64,000 nucleotides of DNA, from NCBI RefSeq assembly GCF_000632225.1, contig NZ_JFYV01000034.1, forward strand, positions 179,456 to 243,455, read 5' to 3'. The notes beneath the pieces were generated by a model. It searched no databases and was not told where the DNA came from. It was given only the letters and a program-made list of their open reading frames with translations. The stretch's first letter is position 1. Each line of letters begins with the position of its first letter. Source of the stretch: Sphingomonas sp. RIT328 (GTDB taxonomy: Bacteria; Pseudomonadota; Alphaproteobacteria; Sphingomonadales; Sphingomonadaceae). Of this stretch, positions 44,981 through 54,449 are shown in pieces. The translations under genes were made by a program, and so were the position numbers.

Positions 44981-45988
44981 TCAGGCCGCGGTCGATGCCT
45001 TGATGTTGCCGTTGACGCCGGCGGGGAAGAAGCCGCCGCTGGTCACCGCGCCGGCGTTGAGGAAGGCGACGTTGAGGACGTCGCCCGTCGAGCGGCCGTA
45101 GACGATGCCGTTATTGTCGGCGAGGACGATGCTGGAGGCCGTGCCGCCGTTGACCGTCACCGGGCTGATGCCGACATCGTCATCGGTCGCATTGTCGATC
45201 GTGTCGCGGGCGTTCGAAATCTTGTCCGCGTTGGTGCGCAGCGCCGGCATCGCCAGCCCCTTGCGATACAACAGGGTACGCAGCAGGCCCGAGTGATAGG
45301 CCTCCACGGCAAGGATGCCCGCCGCCGCATCGAGGATCACCGAACTCGAGATCAGCGAGGCCGCTCCCTTATAGGCGGTGACGCCGACGTCGGAGAGCAG
45401 CATGCCGCCGAGCAGCCAGTTCTCGTCCGACGCATAAGGGTTGAACGTGCCGCTCGTCGCATCGACCACGCCCGCGGCGCGCGCCGCGGCGGTGAAGGCG
45501 CCGGTCGCGCTGCCGTCGATGTTGATCGCCGGCATCGCCACCGCCGCCGAACCGAGCTGCTGGCGCAGGAACAGGACATGCTGGTTCTCGTCCGCCGCGA
45601 TCTCGCGCGCATAAGCGGCGACCGAGGCATCGGCGAACGGCACCTTGGCGCCGCCGGTCACCGCGCCCTGCGTGCCGGTACCGGTCTGCGACGATGCGTT
45701 GACGCCGGTGCCGAACGCCGCGAACGAATAATAATTCGCCTCGAGATATTCGAGGTTGAGCGCGAAGTTGAGGATGTCGACGTCGCTGGCGACGAGCGAA
45801 CTGGTCGGCGTGGGCGTCGGTGCCGGCGACGGGATGGCCTTGTCGTCGCCATTGTTACAGGCGGCGAGCAGGCCGGCGGCGCCGGTCACCGCCGCGGCGG
45901 TGCCCGCCATGCGCAGAAAGCGGCGGCGTTCGGTACGGCGACGCTCGGCGATATCGAAGACCTCGAGCAGCGTTTCACGATCGATCAT
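44981..45988 (-). CDS. Exported ferritin-like lipoprotein (Ferritin_2)
   Basis: The 335-residue product has a TAT-type signal (ERRRFLRMAG) ending in a possible lipobox LAAC (Cys44). A Pro/Thr linker and a four-helix ferritin-like domain follow. Candidate di-iron ligands are Glu80/Glu83 (LNLEYLEANYYSFA), Glu134-x-x-His137 (ADENQHVLFLR) and Glu229-x-x-His232 (AVEAYHSGLLR). The C-terminal part ends GGFFPAGVNGNIKAS. The AAGGGGAA ribosome site decides the ATG at 45988. It lies 25 bases downstream of a paralogue; the role of the pair (stress, desiccation or iron handling) is unknown. Confidence 0.85.
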   Translation of the reverse strand: MIDRETLLEVFDIAERRRTERRRFLRMAGTAAAVTGAAGLLAACNNGDDKAIPSPAPTPTPTSSLVASDVDILNFALNLEYLEANYYSFAAFGTGVNASSQTGTGTQGAVTGGAKVPFADASVAAYAREIAADENQHVLFLRQQLGSAAVAMPAINIDGSATGAFTAAARAAGVVDATSGTFNPYASDENWLLGGMLLSDVGVTAYKGAASLISSSVILDAAAGILAVEAYHSGLLRTLLYRKGLAMPALRTNADKISNARDTIDNATDDDVGISPVTVNGGTASSIVLADNNGIVYGRSTGDVLNVAFLNAGAVTSGGFFPAGVNGNIKASTAA

Positions 45989-46013
45989 GATAATTCCCCT
46001 TTGGTGCCGAGGC

Positions 46014-47000
46014 TCAGCCGTTGGTCGCGGGAGCGTTGTTGGCGCTGCTGCGGATGGTGCCGTTGACCCCGGCCGGGAAGAAGCCGCCGGCGGTGACCTG
46101 CGCCTTGTTGAGATAGACGATGTTGAGCACCTGCCCCGTCGTCCGCCCGAAGGCGATGCCGTTGCCGTCGGTCGGAACGATGTTCGACGTGTCCCCTGCC
46201 CCCGAGCTGACATAGGCAAGGCCCTGGTCGAGGTCGGTGGTGCCGTCGAGGCTGTCGCGCGCCGCGGAAACGAGTTCGGTGTCGCCGCGGATCGTCGATG
46301 CCTTGAGCCCCGGATTGCCGCCGAGCTGGTCGATGGTCGTGCGGATCATGCTGGCATGATAGGCTTCGGCGGCGAGGATGCCGGCGGCGGCATCCAGATA
46401 GGTCTTGTTGGTGATCAGCGCCGAGGCGCCCTTATAGGCGGTGACGCCGACGTCCTCGAACAGGAAGGCGCCATAGAGGAAGGCGAGGTCCGAGCTGTAC
46501 GGGTTGAACGTCGCACCCGCCGGGATCAGCGTCGCCGCCTGCGCCGCGGTGCTGAACGCGCTCGTCGCGCTGACGCCGATGTCGATCGCCGGCTGTGCCA
46601 CCGCCGCCGACCCCAGCGCCGAGCGCAGGAAGTTGACGTGCGCCAGCTCGTCCTCGGCGATCTCGCGTGCCATCTCGGCGAGCAGGCTGTCCTGGAACGC
46701 GACCTTCTGGCCACCGGTCGCGACGACCGGCGTACCGACCCCGGTGATCGACGTCGCCGGGATGCCGGTGCCATAGACGGCATAATAATAGAAGTTCGCC
46801 TCGAGATATTCGAGGTTGAGCGCGAAATTGAGGATGTCTGCGTCGGTGAGCGTCGTCTGCGCCTGGGCCTGCTGGCTGACGAGGAAGGCACCTGCGCCCA
46901 CCGCCGCTGCGCCCACCGCCGCCTTGAAGAAGGCGCGCCGGTCGCGCCGCCGCTCGCCGTGCGCCGCGAGCGTATCGATCATGTCGAGGTCGGTATTCAC
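46014..47000 (-). CDS. Exported ferritin-like protein (Ferritin_2), paralogue
   Basis: The 328-residue product starts at GTG 47000, chosen because AAGGGGAG precedes it by 7 bases. It has a TAT signal (DRRAFFKAAVGAAAVGAG, cleaved near AQAQ) but no lipobox cysteine, so it should be periplasmic. Ligand candidates are Glu64/Glu67 (LEYLEANFYYYA), Glu118-x-x-His121 (EDELAHVNFLR), Glu182 and Glu212-x-x-His215 (AEAYHASMIR). It shares the end GGFFPAGVNGTI with the downstream copy. It is divergent from the TonB receptor, with 288 bases between. Confidence 0.85.
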   Translation of the reverse strand: MNTDLDMIDTLAAHGERRRDRRAFFKAAVGAAAVGAGAFLVSQQAQAQTTLTDADILNFALNLEYLEANFYYYAVYGTGIPATSITGVGTPVVATGGQKVAFQDSLLAEMAREIAEDELAHVNFLRSALGSAAVAQPAIDIGVSATSAFSTAAQAATLIPAGATFNPYSSDLAFLYGAFLFEDVGVTAYKGASALITNKTYLDAAAGILAAEAYHASMIRTTIDQLGGNPGLKASTIRGDTELVSAARDSLDGTTDLDQGLAYVSSGAGDTSNIVPTDGNGIAFGRTTGQVLNIVYLNKAQVTAGGFFPAGVNGTIRSSANNAPATNG

Positions 47001-47288
47001 GCCGGAACTCCCCTTTTATTTCGGATACAGCAACATAGCTGCCGCATTTCCGTTCCATGACAAATGTGGCCACGCCGAAATATTCAGCATTTTCAATGGA
47101 GATCGGTTCCGGACCGGCCATAACACTTCCACGCCAGCAATCAGCGTGCTGCACCGCAGCAGAATCCGTCAGCATACCGTTCATAACGTTAGTAAAGACG
47201 TCACCGAAGCGACATCGGCGCTACGCCGGCGTGTAACCTTGCCCCCGTAGCGGCGCGGCCAACGGCATAACGCCGGGGGGAATAACTC

Positions 47289-49961
47289 ATGTCTCGCATT
47301 TCGCGCCTGCTCGGCGCCACGCTGCCGCTCACCGTCGTCGCGCTCGCCGTCGCACCCGCCGCTGCGCAGACCGCTCCTGCCGATACGACCGCGACCGACG
47401 CCGCGGCGCCGGCGGAGGACGGCGATATCGTCGTCAACGGCAGTTACGCGCGCAGCCTTGCCGCCGGCATCGAGACGAAGCGCCGCGCCGCTTACGGCGT
47501 CGATTCGATCAATTCGACCGACATCGGCAAATTCCCGACGCAGAACGTCGCCGAGGCGCTGCAGCTCGTCCCCGGCGTCGCGATCACGCGTCCGCGCGGC
47601 GAAGGCCTTTACGTCAGCGTCCGCGGCCTCGGCCCGCAGTTCCAGAACACGCAGCTCAACGGCCGTTCGGTCGCGCTCAACGATCTAATCGAGAATGGCG
47701 GCGCCAATGGCCGCCAGTTCCGCTTCGAAATGCTGCCCGCCGAATTCACCTCGAGCATCGACGTGGTGAAAACGCCGACCGCCGACATGAGCGAGGGCGC
47801 GCTGGGCGGCAATATCGACGTCAAGACCTTTCGCCCGCTCGAGGTCGGCAACAAGACGACGATCAACATGCGCGGCACCTATACCACGCAGACCAAGGAC
47901 GTGCGCCCGAACATCACGGTATTGACCAGCGCGAAGAACCGCGACGGCACGTTCGGCGTGCTCGCCGGGGCGCAATATTGGGGCAAGACCGTCCGCAACG
48001 ACCGTTTCATGAATTTCGGCTGGTTGCTCGACCGCTATACCGGCCCGAACGCCGGCAGCATCCCGGCCGGCCTCTATTCGCCGACCCGCACGCGCCCGAC
48101 CGTCGAGACCGAGGATCGCAAGCGCGTCTCCGGCATCGTGTCCGCACAATGGCAACCGACGCCCGAACTGCAGACGACTATCGACCTGATGGCGACCCGC
48201 CTCGACGTCGCCTATGACGAATTCGGCCTCGACATCTATCCCGACGACAGCGGCGTCACCATCGGCGGCATCAAGACCACCTCGCAACTCCAGCCGGGCT
48301 ATACCGTCGTCGGCGACACGATCACCAAGGCGACGATCAACAATGCGCGCTTCATGGCGTCGCGCGAATACAGCCTCAATCGCCACGATCTCATCACCGC
48401 CGGCCTCAAGCAGACGTGGAACCCGGACCGCTGGCATGTCACCGCCAACGTCAACTGGTCGTCTGCGCACAGCTTCCACCCGGACTATAAGACCGGCACG
48501 GTCCGCAGCCGCGCGTATTTCTACGGACCGCTGACCTATGACGCGAGCGGCGGCTATCAGCACATGCCGACCTTCACCACGCCGATCGACGTCACCAATC
48601 CGGCCAATTACAAGCTTTACCAGTTCAATATCGCGCCCAAGAACAGCAAGGACTGGGATTTCTACTCGCGTCTCGACGTCGGGCATGATTTCGACGGCAT
48701 CCTGTCGAAGCTGCAGGCGGGCGGCGAATATCACTGGCGCAAGCGCGACTATTTCCGCCGCGACTATCTGATCGACACCGCCACCAACCAGCCGCTGACC
48801 AATCTGGGCGCGGGCGCCTATCAGCAGCTTCCCTACGACAATTTCCTGTCGGGGGTCAGCGGCGATGCCTTCCGCAACTGGCTGGTGCCGGTGACGGACG
48901 CCTATGTCGGCTCTTTCTTCACCCCAGCCATCGCCGCCTCGCCGCTGTCGCTGGGCGACCGCCGCTCGGCCTTCGTCGTGACGGAGAAAATCGCGGCCGG
49001 CTATGTTCGCGCCGATTACCGGTTCGACGCGGGTCAAATCCCGGTCAGCGGCAATGTCGGCGCGCGTTACGTCCACACCGATCAGGTGGCGAGCGGCACG
49101 CTGACCTCGGGCAGCACCTATACACCGGTCAGCTATCCCAAGACGTTCAACAACGTCCTGCCCAGCTTCAACCTGCGCGCCGACCTGACTTCGAAACTCG
49201 TCGGCCGCCTCGCGGCGAGCCGGGTGCTGACCCGACCGAACGTCACCGACACCGCGCCGCGCATCACCGTCTCGACCGACGCGCCGACCGCCAGCGGCGG
49301 CAACCCGCAGCTCGTCCCCTTCCTCGCCACCCAGTTCGACGGGTCGATGGAATGGTATTTCGCGCCGTCCGGCCTGCTGTCGGGGGCGGTCTTCTACAAG
49401 GCGATGGACGATTACATCACCCAGTCGAATACGCAGATCAACATACCGGGCCGCGGCACCGTCCGCCTCTCCAGCTCGGTCAACGGCGGCAATGCCAAGG
49501 TGTACGGCGCCGAGGCGGCATACAGCCAGGTCTTCACCTTCCTGCCCGCGCCGTTCGACGGCTTCGGCGTGCAGGGCAGCTACACCCACACAGAAGTGAA
49601 GGCGGATTACACCGCCGGGTCGCGGACCATCAAGGATCAGCTGATCGGCCTGTCGAAGAACAGTTTCAACCTGGTCGGCTTCTACGACAAGGGGCCGTTG
49701 TCGGCGCGGCTCTCCTATGTCTGGCGCGACAAATATCTGTCGAGCACGGGCAGCACGGTGCAGGCACCGACCTATGTCGCCGCCTTCGGGTCGCTCGACG
49801 GCCAGCTGTCGGTGCGTGCCGCCGAGAATCTGACGCTCAGTCTTGAGGGCATCAACATCGCAGGAGCCCATCAGGATACGTATAATGACAACAGCCTGCG
49901 GTTCGGCGAGATCAACTATTACGGCCGGACGATCCTGTTCGGCATTCGGGCGGAATTCTGA
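47289..49961 (+). CDS. TonB-dependent outer-membrane receptor
   Basis: The 890-residue product has a signal peptide (residues 1-27, ending PAAAQ) and a plug domain (DIGKFPTQNVAEALQLVPGVAITRPRGEGLYVSVRGLGPQFQNTQLNGR). A barrel follows, ending in the terminal Phe signature (YYGRTILFGIRAEF). It is of the large sphingomonad/Caulobacter type that imports glycans or organic ligands. No standard TonB box can be picked with confidence. Its stop overlaps the ATG of the phospholipase C gene (TGATG), so its ligand is probably linked to that enzyme. Confidence 0.93.
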   Translation: MSRISRLLGATLPLTVVALAVAPAAAQTAPADTTATDAAAPAEDGDIVVNGSYARSLAAGIETKRRAAYGVDSINSTDIGKFPTQNVAEALQLVPGVAITRPRGEGLYVSVRGLGPQFQNTQLNGRSVALNDLIENGGANGRQFRFEMLPAEFTSSIDVVKTPTADMSEGALGGNIDVKTFRPLEVGNKTTINMRGTYTTQTKDVRPNITVLTSAKNRDGTFGVLAGAQYWGKTVRNDRFMNFGWLLDRYTGPNAGSIPAGLYSPTRTRPTVETEDRKRVSGIVSAQWQPTPELQTTIDLMATRLDVAYDEFGLDIYPDDSGVTIGGIKTTSQLQPGYTVVGDTITKATINNARFMASREYSLNRHDLITAGLKQTWNPDRWHVTANVNWSSAHSFHPDYKTGTVRSRAYFYGPLTYDASGGYQHMPTFTTPIDVTNPANYKLYQFNIAPKNSKDWDFYSRLDVGHDFDGILSKLQAGGEYHWRKRDYFRRDYLIDTATNQPLTNLGAGAYQQLPYDNFLSGVSGDAFRNWLVPVTDAYVGSFFTPAIAASPLSLGDRRSAFVVTEKIAAGYVRADYRFDAGQIPVSGNVGARYVHTDQVASGTLTSGSTYTPVSYPKTFNNVLPSFNLRADLTSKLVGRLAASRVLTRPNVTDTAPRITVSTDAPTASGGNPQLVPFLATQFDGSMEWYFAPSGLLSGAVFYKAMDDYITQSNTQINIPGRGTVRLSSSVNGGNAKVYGAEAAYSQVFTFLPAPFDGFGVQGSYTHTEVKADYTAGSRTIKDQLIGLSKNSFNLVGFYDKGPLSARLSYVWRDKYLSSTGSTVQAPTYVAAFGSLDGQLSVRAAENLTLSLEGINIAGAHQDTYNDNSLRFGEINYYGRTILFGIRAEF

Positions 49962-51067
49962 TGCGCACGGTCATCGCCCTGGCCGCGGCGGTCATATCGG
50001 TGGGAGCCGCGCTGGCCGCTCCCGCCACGCGCCCGGCGCTGCGGATGAACGACATCCAGGTCGTCGGCTCGCATAATAGCTTCAAGGCGCGTATCCCGGC
50101 GGCGGTAATGCGGAGCCTGCGCGCGCGCGATCCGAAGCTTGCCGATGCGCTCGATTATTATCATCTGCCGCTCGCCGCGCAGCTCGACGCCGGGGTGCGC
50201 CAACTCGAGATCGACATCTTCGCCGATCCCGCCGGCGGCCGCTATGCCGATCCCAAGGGTGAGGCGATCGCCCGCGCGGCGGGGGAGGCGACCGGCTTCG
50301 ATCGCGCCGCGATGCTGCGCCCCGGCTTCAAGGTGTTCCACATTCCGGACGTGGATTATATCTCGACCTGCGTGACGCTGCGCCGCTGCCTGGGCGAGAT
50401 CGACGCCTGGTCGCGCGCGCATCCGCGGCATTTGCCGATCATGGTGACGATCAACGCCGCCGATACGCCCGACAAGGACGGGCGGGTGAGCCCGCCGCTG
50501 CCGCTCGACCAGCCTGCGCTGCTCGACGCGCTCGATGCCGAGATCCGCGCCGCGCTCCCCGGCAAGCGGCTGATCACCCCCGACGAAGTCCGCGGCGCCG
50601 CGCCGACGCTCCACGCCGCGGTGACGACGCACGGCTGGCCGTCGCTCGCGGCGACGCGGGGGCGCGTCTACGTGCTGTTCGACGTGCGCGACGCGGTGTC
50701 CGCGGTCTATCGCGCCGGCCATCCCTCGCTGGCCGGGCGCGCGATGTTCGGCTGGTATCCCGCCGGCGCGCCCGAGGCGGCGATCGAGATCGTCCAGGAT
50801 CCGATCGCCGATGGCGCGGCGATCCGCCGCTGGGTCGAGGCGGGGCTGATCGTCCGCACCCGCACCGACGCCAACACCGTCGAGGCGCGCGGCCACGATC
50901 TGCGCAAGGCCGAAGCCGCTGCGGCGAGCGGCGCGCAGGCGGTCAGCACCGATTATTACCCCGGCGCGCCCGATCCCGCCAGGCTCGCCTTCCACGTCAC
51001 GCTGCCCGGCGGCGTGATGGCGCGCTGCAACCCGGTACGCACCACGGGTTGCCGGCTCGACCCCTGA
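49961..51067 (+). CDS. Exported phosphoinositide-type phospholipase C
   Basis: The 368-residue product has a signal peptide (MRTVIALAAAVISVGAALA) and a PI-PLC barrel of the calcium-dependent bacterial type. VGSHNSFK holds the first catalytic His, LEIDIFADPAGG the acidic metal ligands, and KVFHIPDVDY the second His. The end has a pair of Cys in RCNPVRTTGC. It would cleave phosphoinositides or glycosylphosphatidyl compounds outside the cytoplasm. Coupling to the TonB receptor suggests the released head group is taken up, which is inference. Confidence 0.82.
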   Translation: MRTVIALAAAVISVGAALAAPATRPALRMNDIQVVGSHNSFKARIPAAVMRSLRARDPKLADALDYYHLPLAAQLDAGVRQLEIDIFADPAGGRYADPKGEAIARAAGEATGFDRAAMLRPGFKVFHIPDVDYISTCVTLRRCLGEIDAWSRAHPRHLPIMVTINAADTPDKDGRVSPPLPLDQPALLDALDAEIRAALPGKRLITPDEVRGAAPTLHAAVTTHGWPSLAATRGRVYVLFDVRDAVSAVYRAGHPSLAGRAMFGWYPAGAPEAAIEIVQDPIADGAAIRRWVEAGLIVRTRTDANTVEARGHDLRKAEAAAASGAQAVSTDYYPGAPDPARLAFHVTLPGGVMARCNPVRTTGCRLDP

Positions 51068-51083
51068 CGCCGCCGGCGCTGCG

Positions 51084-53504
51084 TCATTCGTGACGCAGCG
51101 CCCAGGCGGGGGCGGCGCGGCTCGCGCGCAGCGACTGGCCGAGCACGGTGAGCACCGCGATCGCCGTCGCGATCAGGCTTGCCGCGACGAAGTAGAGCGG
51201 CGACAGCGCGATCCTATCGTCGAACCCCGCCAGCCACGTCCGCATCGCCAGATAGGCGAGTGGCCAGGCGACGAGATTGGCGACCAGCACCGGCCGCAGG
51301 AACTGGCCGACGAGCAGCCGCACGATATCGGCGGAGGAGGCGCCCAGCGTCTTGCGGATGCCGATCTCCTTGACCCGCCGCTGCGTGTTGAACGAGGCGA
51401 GGCCCCACAGGCCGACGCAGCCGATCAGCACCGCCAGTCCGGCGCCGATGCCGAACAGGCGGGTGGCGCGATCGTCGGCGGCGTAGAAGCGTGCGAGCCG
51501 CTCGTCGGCGGTCTTGCCCGCGAACGGCACCTGCGGCGCCATCCGCTGCCACACCTGCCGCACGCGGGCGAGCATATCGCGCGGATCGCCGGTGAAGCGC
51601 AGCGCCGCCACCGTGACGAAGTTCAGCTCGAGCGGATCGGGCGTATAGTAATAATAGGTCGCCGCGATCGGATCGTGCGGCGAGACGAAGCGGATATCGG
51701 GCACCACGCCGACGATCGTCCGCGGCCGGTCGCCGCCGACGGTCTTGCCGATCGCCTCCTGCGGCGAACGGAAGCCGAGCGTCGTCACCGCCTTGCGGCT
51801 GATCAGGATGTTGACGCCGACGCCAAGGTTTTGCTTGGCGCGATTGTCGGCGGCATGCGCATCGTCGAACAGACGCCCGGCGATCGGAGTGATAACATAG
51901 GTGTCGAAGAACCCCGGTCCGACATCGACCCAGTTGAGCGACGGCCCTGACCCGGCGACCCCCGGCAGCGGCACGTTGTCGCTGCTTGAGCTGCCGCTGC
52001 CGCCGACAGTGGCGTTGGCGGTGCCGATCGCGGTCACCCCGGGCAGCGCGCGCAGGGTCGCGAGGATCTCACGCGCGCGGGCCTTGCCGATCTGTGGGTC
52101 GGCGAGCGAGGGCACGATGATCAGCCCCTCGCGCGGATAGCCGACGTCGGCGTTGCGGACGTAGCGAGTCTGCGCGACGAGCACCGCGGTGCCGATCATG
52201 AAGGCGATGGCGAGCCCGAACTGGAAGACGACGAGCGCCTCGCGCACCCGCGTCCCCGCACGGCCACCGCCCGGCGCGCGCGCCGAGGCGAGCACCGCCG
52301 CCGCCGGTACACGCGCCAGCAGCACCGCCGGGTAGAAGCCCGCGGCGATGCCGATCACCACCGCCAGCGCGACCAGCGCCGGCACCACCACAGCATAGGG
52401 GATGGTCAGCGACAGCCCGCCCGCGGCATTGACCAGCGGCAGGCCGAGTTCGGCAAGGATCAGCCCGAGCAGCGCCGCCAGCCCCGCGGTCAGCACCGCC
52501 TCGCCGAGGAACTGGCGGATTAGCGCCCCGCGATCCGCGCCGAGCACCTTGCGCATCGCCACCTCGCGTGCGCGCAGGCCGGCGCGGGCGGTGGCGAGGT
52601 TGACGTAATTGACCATTGCTATCAGCAGCGTCAGCAAGCCGACCAGCCCGAGGGTGACGACGGTGAGCCGCGTCCCCTCACCGACATTCGGCGCGAGATG
52701 CACGTCATCGAGTGGCATCAGCGCGATCGCGATCGACTTGGACGGCGATGGGCCCATGTCATGCGTCGCCCGGCGATCGACGAACGCCGGCAACCTCTGT
52801 TCGTAGGCGCGCGCCGCCGCCGGCGTGTCGAAGCGCAGATACGTCGCCAGCGACGTGCTGCCCCAGTGCGTCCATTGCGGATTCGGCGGGTTTCGCGGCA
52901 GGCGGATCAGGATCGTCGCCTGCATCTCGCTGTTCTTGGGCAGATCGCGGAAGATGCCGGTCACGCGATAGCGTTGCGGCCCCTCCCCGACGATCGTCAT
53001 CGTCTGACCGATCGGATCGCTGCTGCCGAAATAGCGTTTGGCGAGGCTCTCGCTGATCACCGCACCGCTCGGCGTTGCCAGACTCTGGCGGCCGCTGCCG
53101 CGTACCATCGGCAGGTCGAAGACGTCGAAGAAGCTCGCATCGACCTGCGCGACATCCTCCTGCGTCGCGACGCCGTTGCGCAGCACGCTGCCGCCGTTGC
53201 GTCCGCCGCTCCATCGCGTGCCGACTGTGCCGGGGAAATCCTCACGCAATTGCGTGAGCAGATCGCCCATCGTCTCGCCCGACGGACCATTGAACGGGCT
53301 CCCCGGCAAATCCCACACCGTCTCGACCAGATAGATCCGGTCATGGTTCGGCAGCCAGCGTTCGAAACTCGTCTCGAACCGCACGTACAGGCCGAGGACG
53401 AGGAACACCGCGATCCCCACCGCCAGGCCGCCGATGTTGAGCGCGGCATAGAGTTTGTGGCGGATCAGCGAACGATAGAGCGACAGCAGCGCAAAGCGGT
53501 TCAT
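51084..53504 (-). CDS. FtsX/MacB-type ABC transporter permease
   Basis: The 806-residue product has four predicted membrane helices at each end of two FtsX modules (LYAALNIGGLAVGIAVFLVLGLYVRF; LLTLLIAMVNYVNLATARAGLRAREVAMRKVLGADRGALIRQF; GLASFNTQRRVKEIGIRKTLGASSADIVRLLVGQFL) with a MacB-like periplasmic core. The GIRKTLGAS motif contacts the ATPase. It would export or extract a substrate from the envelope using the ATPase and adaptor of the same operon. The ATG at 53504 overlaps the stop of the 75-residue gene (TGATG). Confidence 0.9.
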   Translation of the reverse strand: MNRFALLSLYRSLIRHKLYAALNIGGLAVGIAVFLVLGLYVRFETSFERWLPNHDRIYLVETVWDLPGSPFNGPSGETMGDLLTQLREDFPGTVGTRWSGGRNGGSVLRNGVATQEDVAQVDASFFDVFDLPMVRGSGRQSLATPSGAVISESLAKRYFGSSDPIGQTMTIVGEGPQRYRVTGIFRDLPKNSEMQATILIRLPRNPPNPQWTHWGSTSLATYLRFDTPAAARAYEQRLPAFVDRRATHDMGPSPSKSIAIALMPLDDVHLAPNVGEGTRLTVVTLGLVGLLTLLIAMVNYVNLATARAGLRAREVAMRKVLGADRGALIRQFLGEAVLTAGLAALLGLILAELGLPLVNAAGGLSLTIPYAVVVPALVALAVVIGIAAGFYPAVLLARVPAAAVLASARAPGGGRAGTRVREALVVFQFGLAIAFMIGTAVLVAQTRYVRNADVGYPREGLIIVPSLADPQIGKARAREILATLRALPGVTAIGTANATVGGSGSSSSDNVPLPGVAGSGPSLNWVDVGPGFFDTYVITPIAGRLFDDAHAADNRAKQNLGVGVNILISRKAVTTLGFRSPQEAIGKTVGGDRPRTIVGVVPDIRFVSPHDPIAATYYYYTPDPLELNFVTVAALRFTGDPRDMLARVRQVWQRMAPQVPFAGKTADERLARFYAADDRATRLFGIGAGLAVLIGCVGLWGLASFNTQRRVKEIGIRKTLGASSADIVRLLVGQFLRPVLVANLVAWPLAYLAMRTWLAGFDDRIALSPLYFVAASLIATAIAVLTVLGQSLRASRAAPAWALRHE

Positions 53505-53731
53505 CAAAGGGGCTCCGTCACGGAAGGCGGCGTGCCGCTCGACCCATCGATCGCGATCGACAGATGGCCGGCACGCCCGAAGGAGATCGCGCCCGACCCG
53601 CGCCAGCGCAGCCGCACCTCGTCGACATGGACGTGGGCGAGCAGCACAGCGACGGCGACCGCCACGACGATCAGGGCGATGTCGCGCAGCGGGCTGGGCG
53701 GCTGGCAGCGGGGGTCAGGGGCGGACGACAT
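53504..53731 (-). CDS. Small one-span membrane protein in ABC operon
   Basis: The 75-residue product has a short polar start, one membrane helix (DIALIVVAVAVAVLLAHV) and a basic then Gly/Ser-rich tail. It is unlike known families. It is taken as real because it is coding-compatible across its length, its stop overlaps the permease ATG (TGATG) and it fills the gap after the GIN-domain gene. It may be an accessory subunit. Confidence 0.6.
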   Translation of the reverse strand: MSSAPDPRCQPPSPLRDIALIVVAVAVAVLLAHVHVDEVRLRWRGSGAISFGRAGHLSIAIDGSSGTPPSVTEPL

Positions 53732-53749
53732 GGCGAGGGGCGGGCCGGC

Positions 53750-54427
53750 TCAGCCGCAGCGCACGATGGCGCTGCCGCTCTTATGGATCGCGCAGCGGCC
53801 GCCGCCGCCGATGCGGATCAACCCGCTGCCGCCGGCATCGATATCGGCGCTGCGCGTCGCGGTCGCGGCGATCTCGCCCGATCCGCCCATCGTGACGCGG
53901 ACGGACGGGGCGGCGAGCGCGCGCGTGTCGATCTTGCCCGATCCGTCGAGCGCGATTCCCACCGTGCCGGCGCGTCCGGCCGCGACGATCGATCCCGATC
54001 CCGGCAGCGCGAACCGCGCCGCCTCGGCATCGAGCCCGTCGACGCGCAGCGTGCCCGATCCGCTGATCGAGCCGGTGAAGGTGCGGCCGGTCGCCGACGC
54101 GATGCGGATCGAGCCGGAACCGGGGATCGCCGCGGCGCGCAGCTGCGGCACCGTCACGGTGACACGCGCGCCCGTGTCGCGCCAGTTGCCCGGACGGCGG
54201 CCGACGCGCAGCGTATCGCCGCGCACGTCGATCGCCAGCGCCGCGACCGCGCGCGGATCGCCGCTGGCGACGACCGAGCGTGTCGCGCCGGCGACGACGA
54301 CGACGCTGTCCGCCCCGGTCAGCTCGACCGCGTCGAACGCGCCGACGGCGAAGCTGCGCGGCGGCGCATCCTGGGCGATTGCGGGCACGGCAAGTCCGGC
54401 GAGGAGAAGGGTGAGACGAGGACGCAT
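53750..54427 (-). CDS. Exported GIN-domain (DUF2807) protein
   Basis: The 225-residue product has a signal peptide (MRPRLTLLLAGLAVPAIAQ) and a single right-handed beta-solenoid DUF2807 domain. Repeated Gly-Ser-Gly turns are visible: PGSGSIRI, SGSGTLRV, PGSGSIVA, DGSGKID, GGSGEIA and GGSGLIR. Such domains are predicted envelope or adhesin-like modules. The Cys in GRCAIHKSGSAIVRCG may form a disulphide. Its position between ATPase and permease genes suggests it is the cargo or a periplasmic partner of the exporter. Confidence 0.85.
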   Translation of the reverse strand: MRPRLTLLLAGLAVPAIAQDAPPRSFAVGAFDAVELTGADSVVVVAGATRSVVASGDPRAVAALAIDVRGDTLRVGRRPGNWRDTGARVTVTVPQLRAAAIPGSGSIRIASATGRTFTGSISGSGTLRVDGLDAEAARFALPGSGSIVAAGRAGTVGIALDGSGKIDTRALAAPSVRVTMGGSGEIAATATRSADIDAGGSGLIRIGGGGRCAIHKSGSAIVRCG

Positions 54428-54449
54428 GGGGATAGCCTTTCGTTGACGG

